The notes under the pieces are model-generated. The model was not told the DNA's origin and made no database searches. It saw only the letters and a program-made list of their open reading frames with translations. The translations under genes and the position numbers were made by a program. A DNA stretch of 32,198 nt from CAYRMN01 sp964425575 (lineage in GTDB: Bacteria; Patescibacteriota; Patescibacteriia; 2-12-FULL-60-25): NCBI GenBank assembly GCA_964425575.1, contig CAYRMN010000013.1, positions 1-32,198 of the forward strand. The letters are read 5' to 3'. This document shows positions 15,488 through 23,094 of the stretch, piece by piece (position 1 is the stretch's first letter; every line of letters starts with the position of its first letter).

Positions 15488-17758
15488 ATGAATCCATTAA
15501 AAATAAGGTCTTTTTTTGTCGGTTTATTTTTTGTTTTCGGTTTCTCCATTCTTTGTTCGAATGTTGTGAGTGCTGCAACCTTTGATCAATCCGGCTGTAA
15601 TCCTGTGACGTATTATGACGTGGGGCCTGGAAAGCAGTACACTCGTTTAAGTCAGTTGCCTTGGAGTCAGCTGAAAGGTTGCGATACAGTACGCGTATGG
15701 CCAAACATACTGAATGGTCAGATCGTGCCATATTATGAGCAGGTTCTTATTTCTGCCGGAACAAATCTCACTCCTACCACACCCAATAAATGGTTTCGGT
15801 TGCAGGGTATGAAAGATGCAAATGGGAATCGCCCAATTTTGGATCGTGCAAATTCCACTCAGAAAGAAACGGTCAATGGCCAGGTTCGAAGTTTACAGTA
15901 TCCGGACAATAATAATCCTCAATGGAGAGCTTTATATAAAGAGGGGGAAATTATTCTTTGGAGTCAAGCGGGAGCTAAATGGGGGAGCGATACTCCTCAA
16001 AATATCATGATTGATGGTTTTGAGATCCGAGGAGCTTCTGATTTGTATACGTTTACCGATGAGAAAAATCAGGTAACGGCCCAAACGGACGATTTTGCTT
16101 CGGGTATCTATGGATTTGGTCACCATCTCATTTTTAAGGACAACCTTATTACCGATAACGGAAACGGTATTTTTATCAATTCAAGATACGATGATTTTGC
16201 GAATACATCGCGAGATCTATTGATTGAAGGAAATATTTTTACCAACAATGGTCGTATTGGCGATTTCCACGAACATCATATTTATGTTCAGGCAATCGGC
16301 GAAATTGTTCAGGGAAACTTTTTTGGCATGGGAAGACCAGGATCTCACCCACAGGCATACAAAACGCGTAGCTCAGATTCGGTTTTCCGCTACAACACCG
16401 TTATTCTTGATCCTGCTCAAACAAATGATACTTGCCTCCAAACGAAGAAGATGTGCGGTATTCAGCAAGCACTTTGGTATTCTGAACCGGATGGAAGCCC
16501 AGTTCCTATTAAAGCAGCGTCAAATTATAATAAGGCATTCGTCTATGGCAATATCTTTGTTGATAAAGCAAATGGTCAAGGGCTCTTATTTACGGATCGA
16601 GATGCAGCCAGCACAGTATACTTTTTTAACAATACGGTTTTTGTAAAAAGAGAACCGACGCATGAGGTGCTATTGTTCATGAATCCGATTGGAACAAAGA
16701 TTGAAGCACGAAATAATATTTTTGCGGCTGAACCTTTAGTCGCAGGCGGGAAGCAAGTCCTGCTTGTCTTTGAAGGTTCGTCTAGTGGTGGTGGCAATGT
16801 GAATTTAGTGAACAATCTTGTCACAACACCAAACACGGAGTTTTGGCCAAATCATCACGGAGCAGGGGCGAATACCACTGTTACTGGAATGGCGAGTAAT
16901 ATCTTGATTCCCAATAACAACAACAGTCTTCTGTTTGCCGATCTGACGAATCTTGATTTTCATCTCAAAGCAGGTTCGCTGGCAATTGGGGCGTCCGCAG
17001 CACTAGATCCTATCGCGATTGCGAATGGTCACGTCATTGATAAAGAGTATGTATCTCTCGGTGCGACTCAGGCTCGAGCTACTGTTGCTGATGCGGGAGC
17101 ATTTGCGTTTACCGGCCAAGGTGGAGCTGTCGTTATCCCTCCTTCTACACCTCCAGCAACCCCCTCCGTAGGAGCTGTTCCACCTGTAATTATTCCGCCC
17201 CCTGTCGTGAATAACGGGAACATTGTGGATGGAGGAAATGGTGGTGTAAGCAATCCATTGTTGGATTTTCTCAAACAGATCAGCCTGTCCGTCGGTTCAT
17301 TGGTCAAAGCTCCAGATGACGGCAATCCCCTTACCCAGCTAGACTCAACGGTCTATTACATTGGGAGTGATGGGAAGAGACACGTCTTTCCAAATCCAAG
17401 CGTGTACTTTACGTGGTTTGCGGATTTTTCCACTGTCCAAACGGTGAGCTTGAATACTCTTGCCAAGATTCCACTTGGCAGAAATGTGATTCATAAACCA
17501 GGAGTAAAGATGGTGAAATTCTTAACGAATCCGCGCGTATACGTCGTTGACATTGGAGGCGTCCTTCGTTCAGTTCGCTCAGAGGCGGTTGCGAGCGCGC
17601 TCTATGGATCGAGCTGGAACAAGAAGATCCTTGATATTTCCGATGCATACTTTACGGATTACACATTTAGCCCATCTGATGTTCTGATGAGTTCAGATTT
17701 TCACCTGGCTGATATCCTGCTAAATGTGAAAAATATCGACAGTGTATTGAAAAATTAA
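15488..17758 (+). CDS. secreted parallel beta-helix protein with Patescibacteria-type C-terminal module
   Basis: A 756-aa protein. The signal peptide (1-29) ends VVSA. Residues about 35-550 show right-handed beta-helix repeats: runs such as NIMIDGFEIRG, LIFKDNLITDNGNGIFI, LLIEGNIFTNNG and FVYGNIFVDKANG, resembling pectate-lyase/NosD-type folds. A Pro-rich linker follows (about 555-585). The last 140 residues form a separate module (VYYIGSDGKRHVFPN, PLGRNVIHKPGVKMVK, VYVVDIGGVLRSV, YGSSWNKKI) that I remember as frequent on Parcubacteria secreted proteins and that may fix them at the surface. It starts 51 bp after the cyclase gene. The enzyme activity, if any, is not evident; sugar binding or cleavage is the usual role of the fold. 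Confidence 0.82.
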   Translation: MNPLKIRSFFVGLFFVFGFSILCSNVVSAATFDQSGCNPVTYYDVGPGKQYTRLSQLPWSQLKGCDTVRVWPNILNGQIVPYYEQVLISAGTNLTPTTPNKWFRLQGMKDANGNRPILDRANSTQKETVNGQVRSLQYPDNNNPQWRALYKEGEIILWSQAGAKWGSDTPQNIMIDGFEIRGASDLYTFTDEKNQVTAQTDDFASGIYGFGHHLIFKDNLITDNGNGIFINSRYDDFANTSRDLLIEGNIFTNNGRIGDFHEHHIYVQAIGEIVQGNFFGMGRPGSHPQAYKTRSSDSVFRYNTVILDPAQTNDTCLQTKKMCGIQQALWYSEPDGSPVPIKAASNYNKAFVYGNIFVDKANGQGLLFTDRDAASTVYFFNNTVFVKREPTHEVLLFMNPIGTKIEARNNIFAAEPLVAGGKQVLLVFEGSSSGGGNVNLVNNLVTTPNTEFWPNHHGAGANTTVTGMASNILIPNNNNSLLFADLTNLDFHLKAGSLAIGASAALDPIAIANGHVIDKEYVSLGATQARATVADAGAFAFTGQGGAVVIPPSTPPATPSVGAVPPVIIPPPVVNNGNIVDGGNGGVSNPLLDFLKQISLSVGSLVKAPDDGNPLTQLDSTVYYIGSDGKRHVFPNPSVYFTWFADFSTVQTVSLNTLAKIPLGRNVIHKPGVKMVKFLTNPRVYVVDIGGVLRSVRSEAVASALYGSSWNKKILDISDAYFTDYTFSPSDVLMSSDFHLADILLNVKNIDSVLKN

Positions 17759-17762
17759 TTGC

Positions 17763-18371
17763 ATGAAAGTCATTCTTCCGCTTTTTTTCGTGGCTGCATT
17801 GCTGGGGGCTGGATGCGGATCTTCCGTATCCACTCCTCGTATATCTGAGGCGCTAGATACACCGTCTGTAACTCCAGCAGTCCCCCAAGGCGAGACCGCT
17901 ACAACCTCTGTGAAATATCTGACAACGTATCAGGATTCCAGTTTTGGATATTCTTTTATCGTTCCTACTGGTAGCTTCTTGCAGCAGGAAGAACCTGGGG
18001 GCGGTCGTATTCAGAACTATACAGGTGGGAGGGATTTCGGAGGTCTTGAAAAAGGCAAATACTATCTTGAATTCTATGCTGTGCGCGGTCCACAGAGAGT
18101 GATTGCGACAGTGGAACAATGTCATGAAGAGAAGGGAGGAGCGCTTATTACATATGATAATGGATATCGTGCCTGGGTTGGTTTGGGACCGGTTGGGGGA
18201 GATGCAGGAGGTGTGCGTTATCAGTTGTGTGCCGTCTCAAAAGAAACGACCATTGTCATGACGGTTACGACAGCCGTAGAAGATGGGCCAGCCACGGCGA
18301 ACGCGATCTTTCAAAGTTTTCGTCCGACTCCAACCAGCAGATCAAACGGCGCAGCTACGATTGTTCAATAA
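17763..18371 (+). CDS. small lipoprotein of unknown function
   Basis: A 202-aa exported protein. The signal MKVILPLFFVAALLGAGC has a good lipobox (LGAGC, Cys18), followed by a Ser/Thr/Pro-rich spacer. The folded part begins near residue 52 with YLTTYQDSSFGYSFIVPTG, a beginning seen in many bacterial lipoproteins of the PsbP-like or DUF1795-like type. The end carries a VTTAVEDGPATANAIFQSF helix. It starts 4 bp after the beta-helix gene, so the two are co-transcribed up to the terminator at 18391. I do not know its partner or ligand. Confidence 0.75.
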   Translation: MKVILPLFFVAALLGAGCGSSVSTPRISEALDTPSVTPAVPQGETATTSVKYLTTYQDSSFGYSFIVPTGSFLQQEEPGGGRIQNYTGGRDFGGLEKGKYYLEFYAVRGPQRVIATVEQCHEEKGGALITYDNGYRAWVGLGPVGGDAGGVRYQLCAVSKETTIVMTVTTAVEDGPATANAIFQSFRPTPTSRSNGAATIVQ

Positions 18372-18390
18372 GTTTTCTAGCGGTAATAAA

Positions 18391-18426
18391 AAATCACCCC
18401 ACCTCTCGTGAGAGGCGGGGTGATTT
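18391..18426. terminator. strong bidirectional terminator
   Basis: AAATCACCCC (18391-18400) pairs with GGGGTGATTT (18417-18426), and CCTCTC (18402-18407) with GAGAGG (18410-18415), with one A/C mismatch between them. T-rich DNA flanks both ends. It ends the FecR-cyclase-beta-helix-lipoprotein run. Confidence 0.87.
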
Positions 18427-18824
18427 TGTTGAAGGACCGTCACCTCTAGCTTCATATGCATGAAGGTAGGGGCGGCAGGGCGAGACAAGCCTCGCAAAAA
18501 CTGATATATCAAGTTCTTCCTGTGCGCTTTATGGGATAGAAACGTATCGGATCTGAGACAAAGTTACTTTCATCCGGCTTCACCCAGTACAGGGGTTGAG
18601 AGACTCAACTACTAGACTGGAGAAAGGATCGTTACGAAAAGATAGAATGCCATAGAATGAAGAGTATGTCAAGGATAGTTGGCTCATTTCGAATCAAATA
18701 AGGCATTTTTATGGCCACACACAGCAGTGTTTGTCATTATGGCCACAGCACTTTTTTCTTACTAGATAGTAAAAGATTCGGTTTCGCTAGTATTCAAACC
18801 GGTATTGGTCTAAGGTAGATTTTT
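18427..18824. other. gene-free stretch with several dyads ahead of the GT fusion gene
   Basis: No credible reading frame. A GTAGGGGCG segment with a GCGAG/CTCGC dyad lies near 18467-18498. GTTGAG/CTCAAC (18595-18609) forms a tight hairpin. TTATGGCCACA occurs twice, at 18709-18719 and 18737-18747, 28 bp apart. TTACTA-GA-TAGTAA is a dyad at 18759-18772. CGGTTT (18779-18784) and AAACCG (18796-18801) can pair just before the ATG. Taken together these look like regulatory sites or a structured leader. Confidence 0.5.
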
Positions 18825-21119
18825 ATGTACCCCCCTTCTCATCTATCGGTACCAAAGATTGCCATACTTGGGAATCACCTTCCTCGTCAATGTGGCATTG
18901 CTACGTTTACCTCCGATTTGAGTGATGCTCTGATCGCTCAGTTTCCAGAAGCAGGGTGTTTTGTGCTGGCGATGAATGATGCTGATCAACGCTATACATA
19001 TCCTGAACGTGTTCGTTTTGAGATTGCCGAACATGATATCAGTTCCTATCGACATGCGGCAGATTTTTTGAACGTCAATGATATCGACGTTGTCTGTGTT
19101 CAGCACGAATATGGCATTTTTGGAGGTAAGGCAGGGAGCCACGTACTGGCCCTCCTGCGAGAGTTGCGCATGCCGATTGTGACGACGCTCCATACGATTC
19201 TACCTGAGCCCAACTCACTTCAACGAGTTGTGATGCAAGAGGTGCTTCAAATATCAGAACGAGTCGTGGTCATGACAGAACTGGCAGCACGCACACTTCA
19301 CGAGGTTTACGGTGTTGCTCGAGATAAGATCGATGTGATTCCTCATGGAATTCCATTTGTACCATTTGAGTGTCAGAGCAAAGATCGGCTTGGCGTAGAT
19401 GGAAAATCTGTTATATTGACCTTCGGGTTATTGTCCCCAGATAAGGGGATTGAATATGTTATTGATGCGTTGCCGACAATTCTGGAGAAATATCCAGATA
19501 CGGTATACATTGTCCTTGGCGCGACACATCCTCACATCAAGCAGTATCAAGGGGAAATGTATCGATTGATGCTTGAGAATCGCGCGAAACGTCTCAACGT
19601 TGATTCGCACGTTATTTTTCATAATCGATTTGTTCCACAAACAGAGCTCATTGAATTTTTGTCAGCGACGGATATTTATATCACGCCGTATCTCAATCCA
19701 GAGCAGGCGACGTCGGGGACATTGGCCTACGCGGTTGGATCTGGCCGTGCAGTTATTTCAACGCCCTATGCTCATGCCACTGAGCTTCTGGCTGATGGAC
19801 GCGGTATCGTGGTTCCTTGGAGAGATTCATCTGCGATTGCTCGAGAGGTATGTGGATTGCTTACGGATACGACGAAACAGGCTGCGATGCGTGCATGCGC
19901 GGCTGCGTATGGGCAGACAATGCTCTGGCCGAGAGTCGCCGCATCCTATATGCAGAGTTTTCAGCGGGCGCAAAAAGATCGCGCAGAGCGATATCGTAGT
20001 GCCTTTCGTGCCAAGACATTGGCAGAGCGACCAATAGAACTTCCCGATTTAAACCTTGATCATTTGAAGCTCATGACAGATGATACAGGGATCTTGCAAC
20101 ATGCGGCGTTTACTGTTCCGCGTTACGAAGATGGATATTGTCTTGATGATAATGCACGCGCGTTGCTATTGATGACGCGATTGGAGGAGGAGGGGATGGT
20201 GGATACACAAGAGACACGTGCTCTTACGTCTCGGTATTTTGCATTTGTGCACCACGCATTTGATGCAGCACATGGTCGATTTCGTAATTTCATGGCGTAT
20301 TCACGGCAGTGGAGTGAGGCGCAGGGCTCAGAGGATAGTCACGGGCGTGCGTTGTGGGCGCTGGGTACGGTGGTGGGTCGGAGTGGAGATCCAGGACGAC
20401 AGAGATTGAGCAATAACCTCTTCCATGCCGCTCTCATTGCGGTTCATGACTTTTCAAGTCCTCGTGCCTGGGCTTTTACCATTTTGGGCATTGATGAGTA
20501 TTTCCAGGTTTTTGAAGAAGATGTCGGTGCGCAATCAATGATGAAGCAGCTCGCAGAGCGCTTATTTGATTTGTTTGAACGAACACATCAGGCTAAATGG
20601 CCGTGGTTCGAGGATGCTGTGACATATTGTAATGCTCAATTATCCCAGGCGTTGATTGTGTCTGGAGCAAGAATGGACAACGATGCAATGCTGGAACGAG
20701 GTTTGCATTCACTGGAGTGGCTTGTTTCAATACACAACTCAGAGGACGGGTACTTCGTGCCCATCGGATCAAATGGATTTTATCCAAGAGGAGGAAATAT
20801 AGCGCCCTTTGATGAGCAGCCTGTGGAGGCACATGCAATGGTGGCTGCGTGTTTTGAGGCGTTTAGAGCGACAGGTGATCGGCATTGGGTTGATTGCGCG
20901 TATCGCGCGTTTTATTGGTTGCTTGGTCATAATCATTTACACCAATCATTATATGATCCATTGACGGGCGGATGTCGTGATGGTTTGCATGAGGATCGGG
21001 TCAATCAAAACCAGGGGGCAGAATCGACTCTTTCATTTCTGCTCGCGCTATCTGAAATGCGATCGGCTGATGCGATGATCGCGTTGAGAGCAAATACCGC
21101 TTTACGATCCGCCCCTTGA
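18825..21119 (+). CDS. GT4 glycosyltransferase fused to a six-hairpin glycosidase-like domain
   Basis: A 764-aa protein with no signal peptide, so probably cytoplasmic. Residues about 10-385 form a GT-B enzyme: the opening IAILGNHLPRQCGIATF, then VVCVQHEYGIFGG, the donor region FGLLSPDKGIEYVIDAL, and PEQATSGTLAYAVGSGRAVI near 290. Residues about 405-755 are helical, with aromatic and acidic motifs (RYEDGYCLDDNARALLL, WAFTILGIDEYFQ, WPWFEDAVTYCNAQLSQALI, FDEQPVEAHAMVAACFEAF) like an alpha/alpha-toroid glycosidase or a sugar-phosphorylase-associated domain. I recall the same two-part layout in cyanobacteria and Bacteroidetes near mannoside phosphorylases. The product glycan is unknown. The start is the first ATG of the frame. 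Confidence 0.85.
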   Translation: MYPPSHLSVPKIAILGNHLPRQCGIATFTSDLSDALIAQFPEAGCFVLAMNDADQRYTYPERVRFEIAEHDISSYRHAADFLNVNDIDVVCVQHEYGIFGGKAGSHVLALLRELRMPIVTTLHTILPEPNSLQRVVMQEVLQISERVVVMTELAARTLHEVYGVARDKIDVIPHGIPFVPFECQSKDRLGVDGKSVILTFGLLSPDKGIEYVIDALPTILEKYPDTVYIVLGATHPHIKQYQGEMYRLMLENRAKRLNVDSHVIFHNRFVPQTELIEFLSATDIYITPYLNPEQATSGTLAYAVGSGRAVISTPYAHATELLADGRGIVVPWRDSSAIAREVCGLLTDTTKQAAMRACAAAYGQTMLWPRVAASYMQSFQRAQKDRAERYRSAFRAKTLAERPIELPDLNLDHLKLMTDDTGILQHAAFTVPRYEDGYCLDDNARALLLMTRLEEEGMVDTQETRALTSRYFAFVHHAFDAAHGRFRNFMAYSRQWSEAQGSEDSHGRALWALGTVVGRSGDPGRQRLSNNLFHAALIAVHDFSSPRAWAFTILGIDEYFQVFEEDVGAQSMMKQLAERLFDLFERTHQAKWPWFEDAVTYCNAQLSQALIVSGARMDNDAMLERGLHSLEWLVSIHNSEDGYFVPIGSNGFYPRGGNIAPFDEQPVEAHAMVAACFEAFRATGDRHWVDCAYRAFYWLLGHNHLHQSLYDPLTGGCRDGLHEDRVNQNQGAESTLSFLLALSEMRSADAMIALRANTALRSAP

Positions 21120-21152
21120 CGCCTCACTAGAAAGCGTCCACAGTGAATTCAT

Positions 21153-21353
21153 ATGATTAATGAAGTGATGGAACGTGTTGTTATTGAGGGCTTAAAACAG
21201 ATTCAGCAATTAGCCTATTCGCTTCGAGAAAATACGAATCTTCCAAAACGAGAAGTTCGTTTAGCGCAGACGATACGTAAGATTGCAGAAACGCAATTAG
21301 CGAGTTTTGAGGCAGAAAAAGGTAAACAAAAGAAATCAGCAAAAAATAATTAA
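21153..21353 (+). CDS. small helical protein of unknown function
   Basis: A 66-aa highly charged protein (VIEGLKQIQQLAYSLRENT, then a Lys-rich end KGKQKKSAKNN). Almost all of it is predicted helix, with no membrane segment or cysteine. It starts 33 bp after the GT fusion stop and ends just before a terminator, which supports a real gene at the end of that transcript. I do not recognise the family; a small RNA- or DNA-binding or coiled-coil protein is possible. Confidence 0.6.
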   Translation: MINEVMERVVIEGLKQIQQLAYSLRENTNLPKREVRLAQTIRKIAETQLASFEAEKGKQKKSAKNN

Positions 21354-21382
21354 AAAACTCCCAGACAGGCCGAGAGTTTTTT
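21352..21382. terminator. bidirectional terminator between convergent genes
   Basis: AAAAAACTC (21352-21360) and GAGTTTTTT (21374-21382) are exact inverted repeats with a 13-nt loop. They lie between the rightward 66-aa gene and the leftward zinc-protein gene and could end both transcripts. Confidence 0.65.
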
Positions 21383-21401
21383 CTGGATCAGAGGGTGATG
21401 G

Positions 21402-21773
21402 CTATCTTTCGGATTCGAGCATTTTCAAAATGGTATCCAGTTTGGTATTGATTGCTCGCAGTTGCTCGTCGGTTTTGCTTGTGGTGACATGATCTGTACC
21501 TCGGCGGTTTTCGAAAGATGGTTTGCCGAATTTTTTCGAACCACTGGGTTCACTACGATCAAAACATTTGAGACAAAAGACTGGTTTGCTTCCGTTTGGT
21601 TTGAAGGGAACTTCACACGTTATTCCGCAGGCGTGGCAGGTGGCCGTATGCATGGCTGGTCGATCAAATTCGCTATTGTGCGAGGATGGCTTTGACCACG
21701 GTGCTGGCTTCCCTCCGAATTTTTTTCCACCCGATTTCTTGTCAAAACGATTGCTTTTAAAATCTCTGGCCAT
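21402..21773 (-). CDS. CxxC-x17-CxxC zinc-ribbon protein
   Basis: A 123-aa protein. The central motif reads CHAC, exactly 17 residues, then CLKC (about 46-70), with the inner EVPFKPNGSKPVF stretch typical of the small CxxC-x17-CxxC domain. Four cysteines would bind one zinc. The N-terminus (MARDFKSNRFDKKSGGKKFGGK) is basic and Gly-rich, like an RNA-binding tail, and the C-terminus (DEQLRAINTKLDTILKMLES) is a likely coiled coil. This domain is abundant in Patescibacteria and Chloroflexi; its role is not known, and nucleic-acid binding is a guess. It is transcribed alone, convergent with the 66-aa gene. Confidence 0.85.
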   Translation of the reverse strand: MARDFKSNRFDKKSGGKKFGGKPAPWSKPSSHNSEFDRPAMHTATCHACGITCEVPFKPNGSKPVFCLKCFDRSEPSGSKKFGKPSFENRRGTDHVTTSKTDEQLRAINTKLDTILKMLESER

Positions 21774-21890
21774 AGTGAGTAAAAGGTTATGTAGTGATAA
21801 TCAACGAAGCATAGCCTATTTCTTGAAAAAAGCAATGGCTGGAGGTGGTTTTTCTTATTTAGATAGAAACGAAACGTGTCCTAAGGATGT

Positions 21891-23093
21891 TTAGCGCAAA
21901 GAGTTGACATATAGGCGTGTTAAAGGACCAAATGTTCCAAAATCATTCGATTGCGCAGATCGTTTAGTAAAAATTTGTTGTGTATATACGTGCTGAAAGC
22001 GTCTCAGCGCTTGATCGGTTTTGCGTCCGAATTCATTTGTTTCATGACCAGGGGAGCCAAATCCGCTCATGCTCACGAAGAATTTGTTTGCATTTAAAAA
22101 ACGTTGTAGACGCTGCACGTCAGGGTGTTTAGTGCCAAGGCTGAGGTTTCGAGTAAACAATGGAGTCTTGACTGTGTTTGTTGTTGTTGGAGCATTGAAT
22201 ACAGGTTGAGGTATAGGGAGTGGTATTATTTGCGGGGGTGGAAGTATCTGAGAGGACGTGGGCGTTTGTAGGATAACTGTTGTGAAAATTGGATCGCTTG
22301 AGCGTCCGTACGCTGTATAGAATTTTGCATAAATATGATAGATACCCGGCGGACATTGTTTGAATTTTATGAGTCCATGCTGAGAGGAGCAGAGATCCCA
22401 CGCGGTTGTAGGGGTAAAGAGTTCGAGTGAGGAATGTGAAAAGTTTGCGTCAGAAGAAAGAGCCATTCGATTCACATCTGTGCCAGCATGAAGTGTCAAT
22501 TGAACAGTTCGTGACGTAACGGTTGAGGTTCCTGCGACTCCATTCACGGAAAGTGAAAAGTTTTGTGAAGGTCGAATTGGTGGTAAAAAACTTTCTGGGG
22601 GTGTTGCCGGAACGCCTGCGTATTGAGGAGCTGCAGGGGACGGCGCTTCGGTATTTCGCGCTCGGCGCGGACGCCAGTCTGTGCTGACAGAGCAGGATGT
22701 ACAGTCAAAATTTACTGTACCTACTATCTCACCTGACGACCTTCCATGAAATACCCCCCGTTCATCAATTGTGATGCCTGAGAAATTGATCCATCCAATA
22801 TTCTCTCCCCACGCAGAACCGGACAAATGGCCTTCTCCATCGTTCCGAATTCCTGATTGTGTGGGCGCTAAATTAATCCATCCATACGAGTCGCTCCACG
22901 CATATCCAGTCATTCCATCATCTGTGATTCGGACATTCCCTTGATGGGTATGAAAATTGATCCATCCAATATTTTCCGACCATGCGACATTGCTATCTTC
23001 TGGATTCAATGTGCCATCTGATGTGGATGCGAACGTCATGATCGGAATGACACAATACAAGAGAGAAAGAATAACCCCTGTTCTTAACCGCAT
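21891..23093 (-). CDS. secreted AWSENIGWINF-repeat protein with peptidoglycan-binding domain
   Basis: A 400-aa protein with a signal peptide (about 1-22, ending TFAS). Four repeats of a Trp-rich unit follow: AWSENIGWINF (37-47), AWSDSYGWINL (65-75), AWGENIGWINF (94-104) and a diverged copy ending VGTVNF (123-129), with a CTSC pair after it. Next come a Pro-rich linker, an Ig-like section (about 175-285), another Pro-rich linker and a peptidoglycan-binding-type end (LGTKHPDVQRLQRFLN, about 329-400). The product is thus probably exported and held on the wall. The ATG is 1 bp after the stop of the tail-fibre-like gene, so they are one operon and their products may form one surface structure (inference). 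Confidence 0.82.
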   Translation of the reverse strand: MRLRTGVILSLLYCVIPIMTFASTSDGTLNPEDSNVAWSENIGWINFHTHQGNVRITDDGMTGYAWSDSYGWINLAPTQSGIRNDGEGHLSGSAWGENIGWINFSGITIDERGVFHGRSSGEIVGTVNFDCTSCSVSTDWRPRRARNTEAPSPAAPQYAGVPATPPESFLPPIRPSQNFSLSVNGVAGTSTVTSRTVQLTLHAGTDVNRMALSSDANFSHSSLELFTPTTAWDLCSSQHGLIKFKQCPPGIYHIYAKFYTAYGRSSDPIFTTVILQTPTSSQILPPPQIIPLPIPQPVFNAPTTTNTVKTPLFTRNLSLGTKHPDVQRLQRFLNANKFFVSMSGFGSPGHETNEFGRKTDQALRRFQHVYTQQIFTKRSAQSNDFGTFGPLTRLYVNSLR

Positions 23094-23094
23094 A

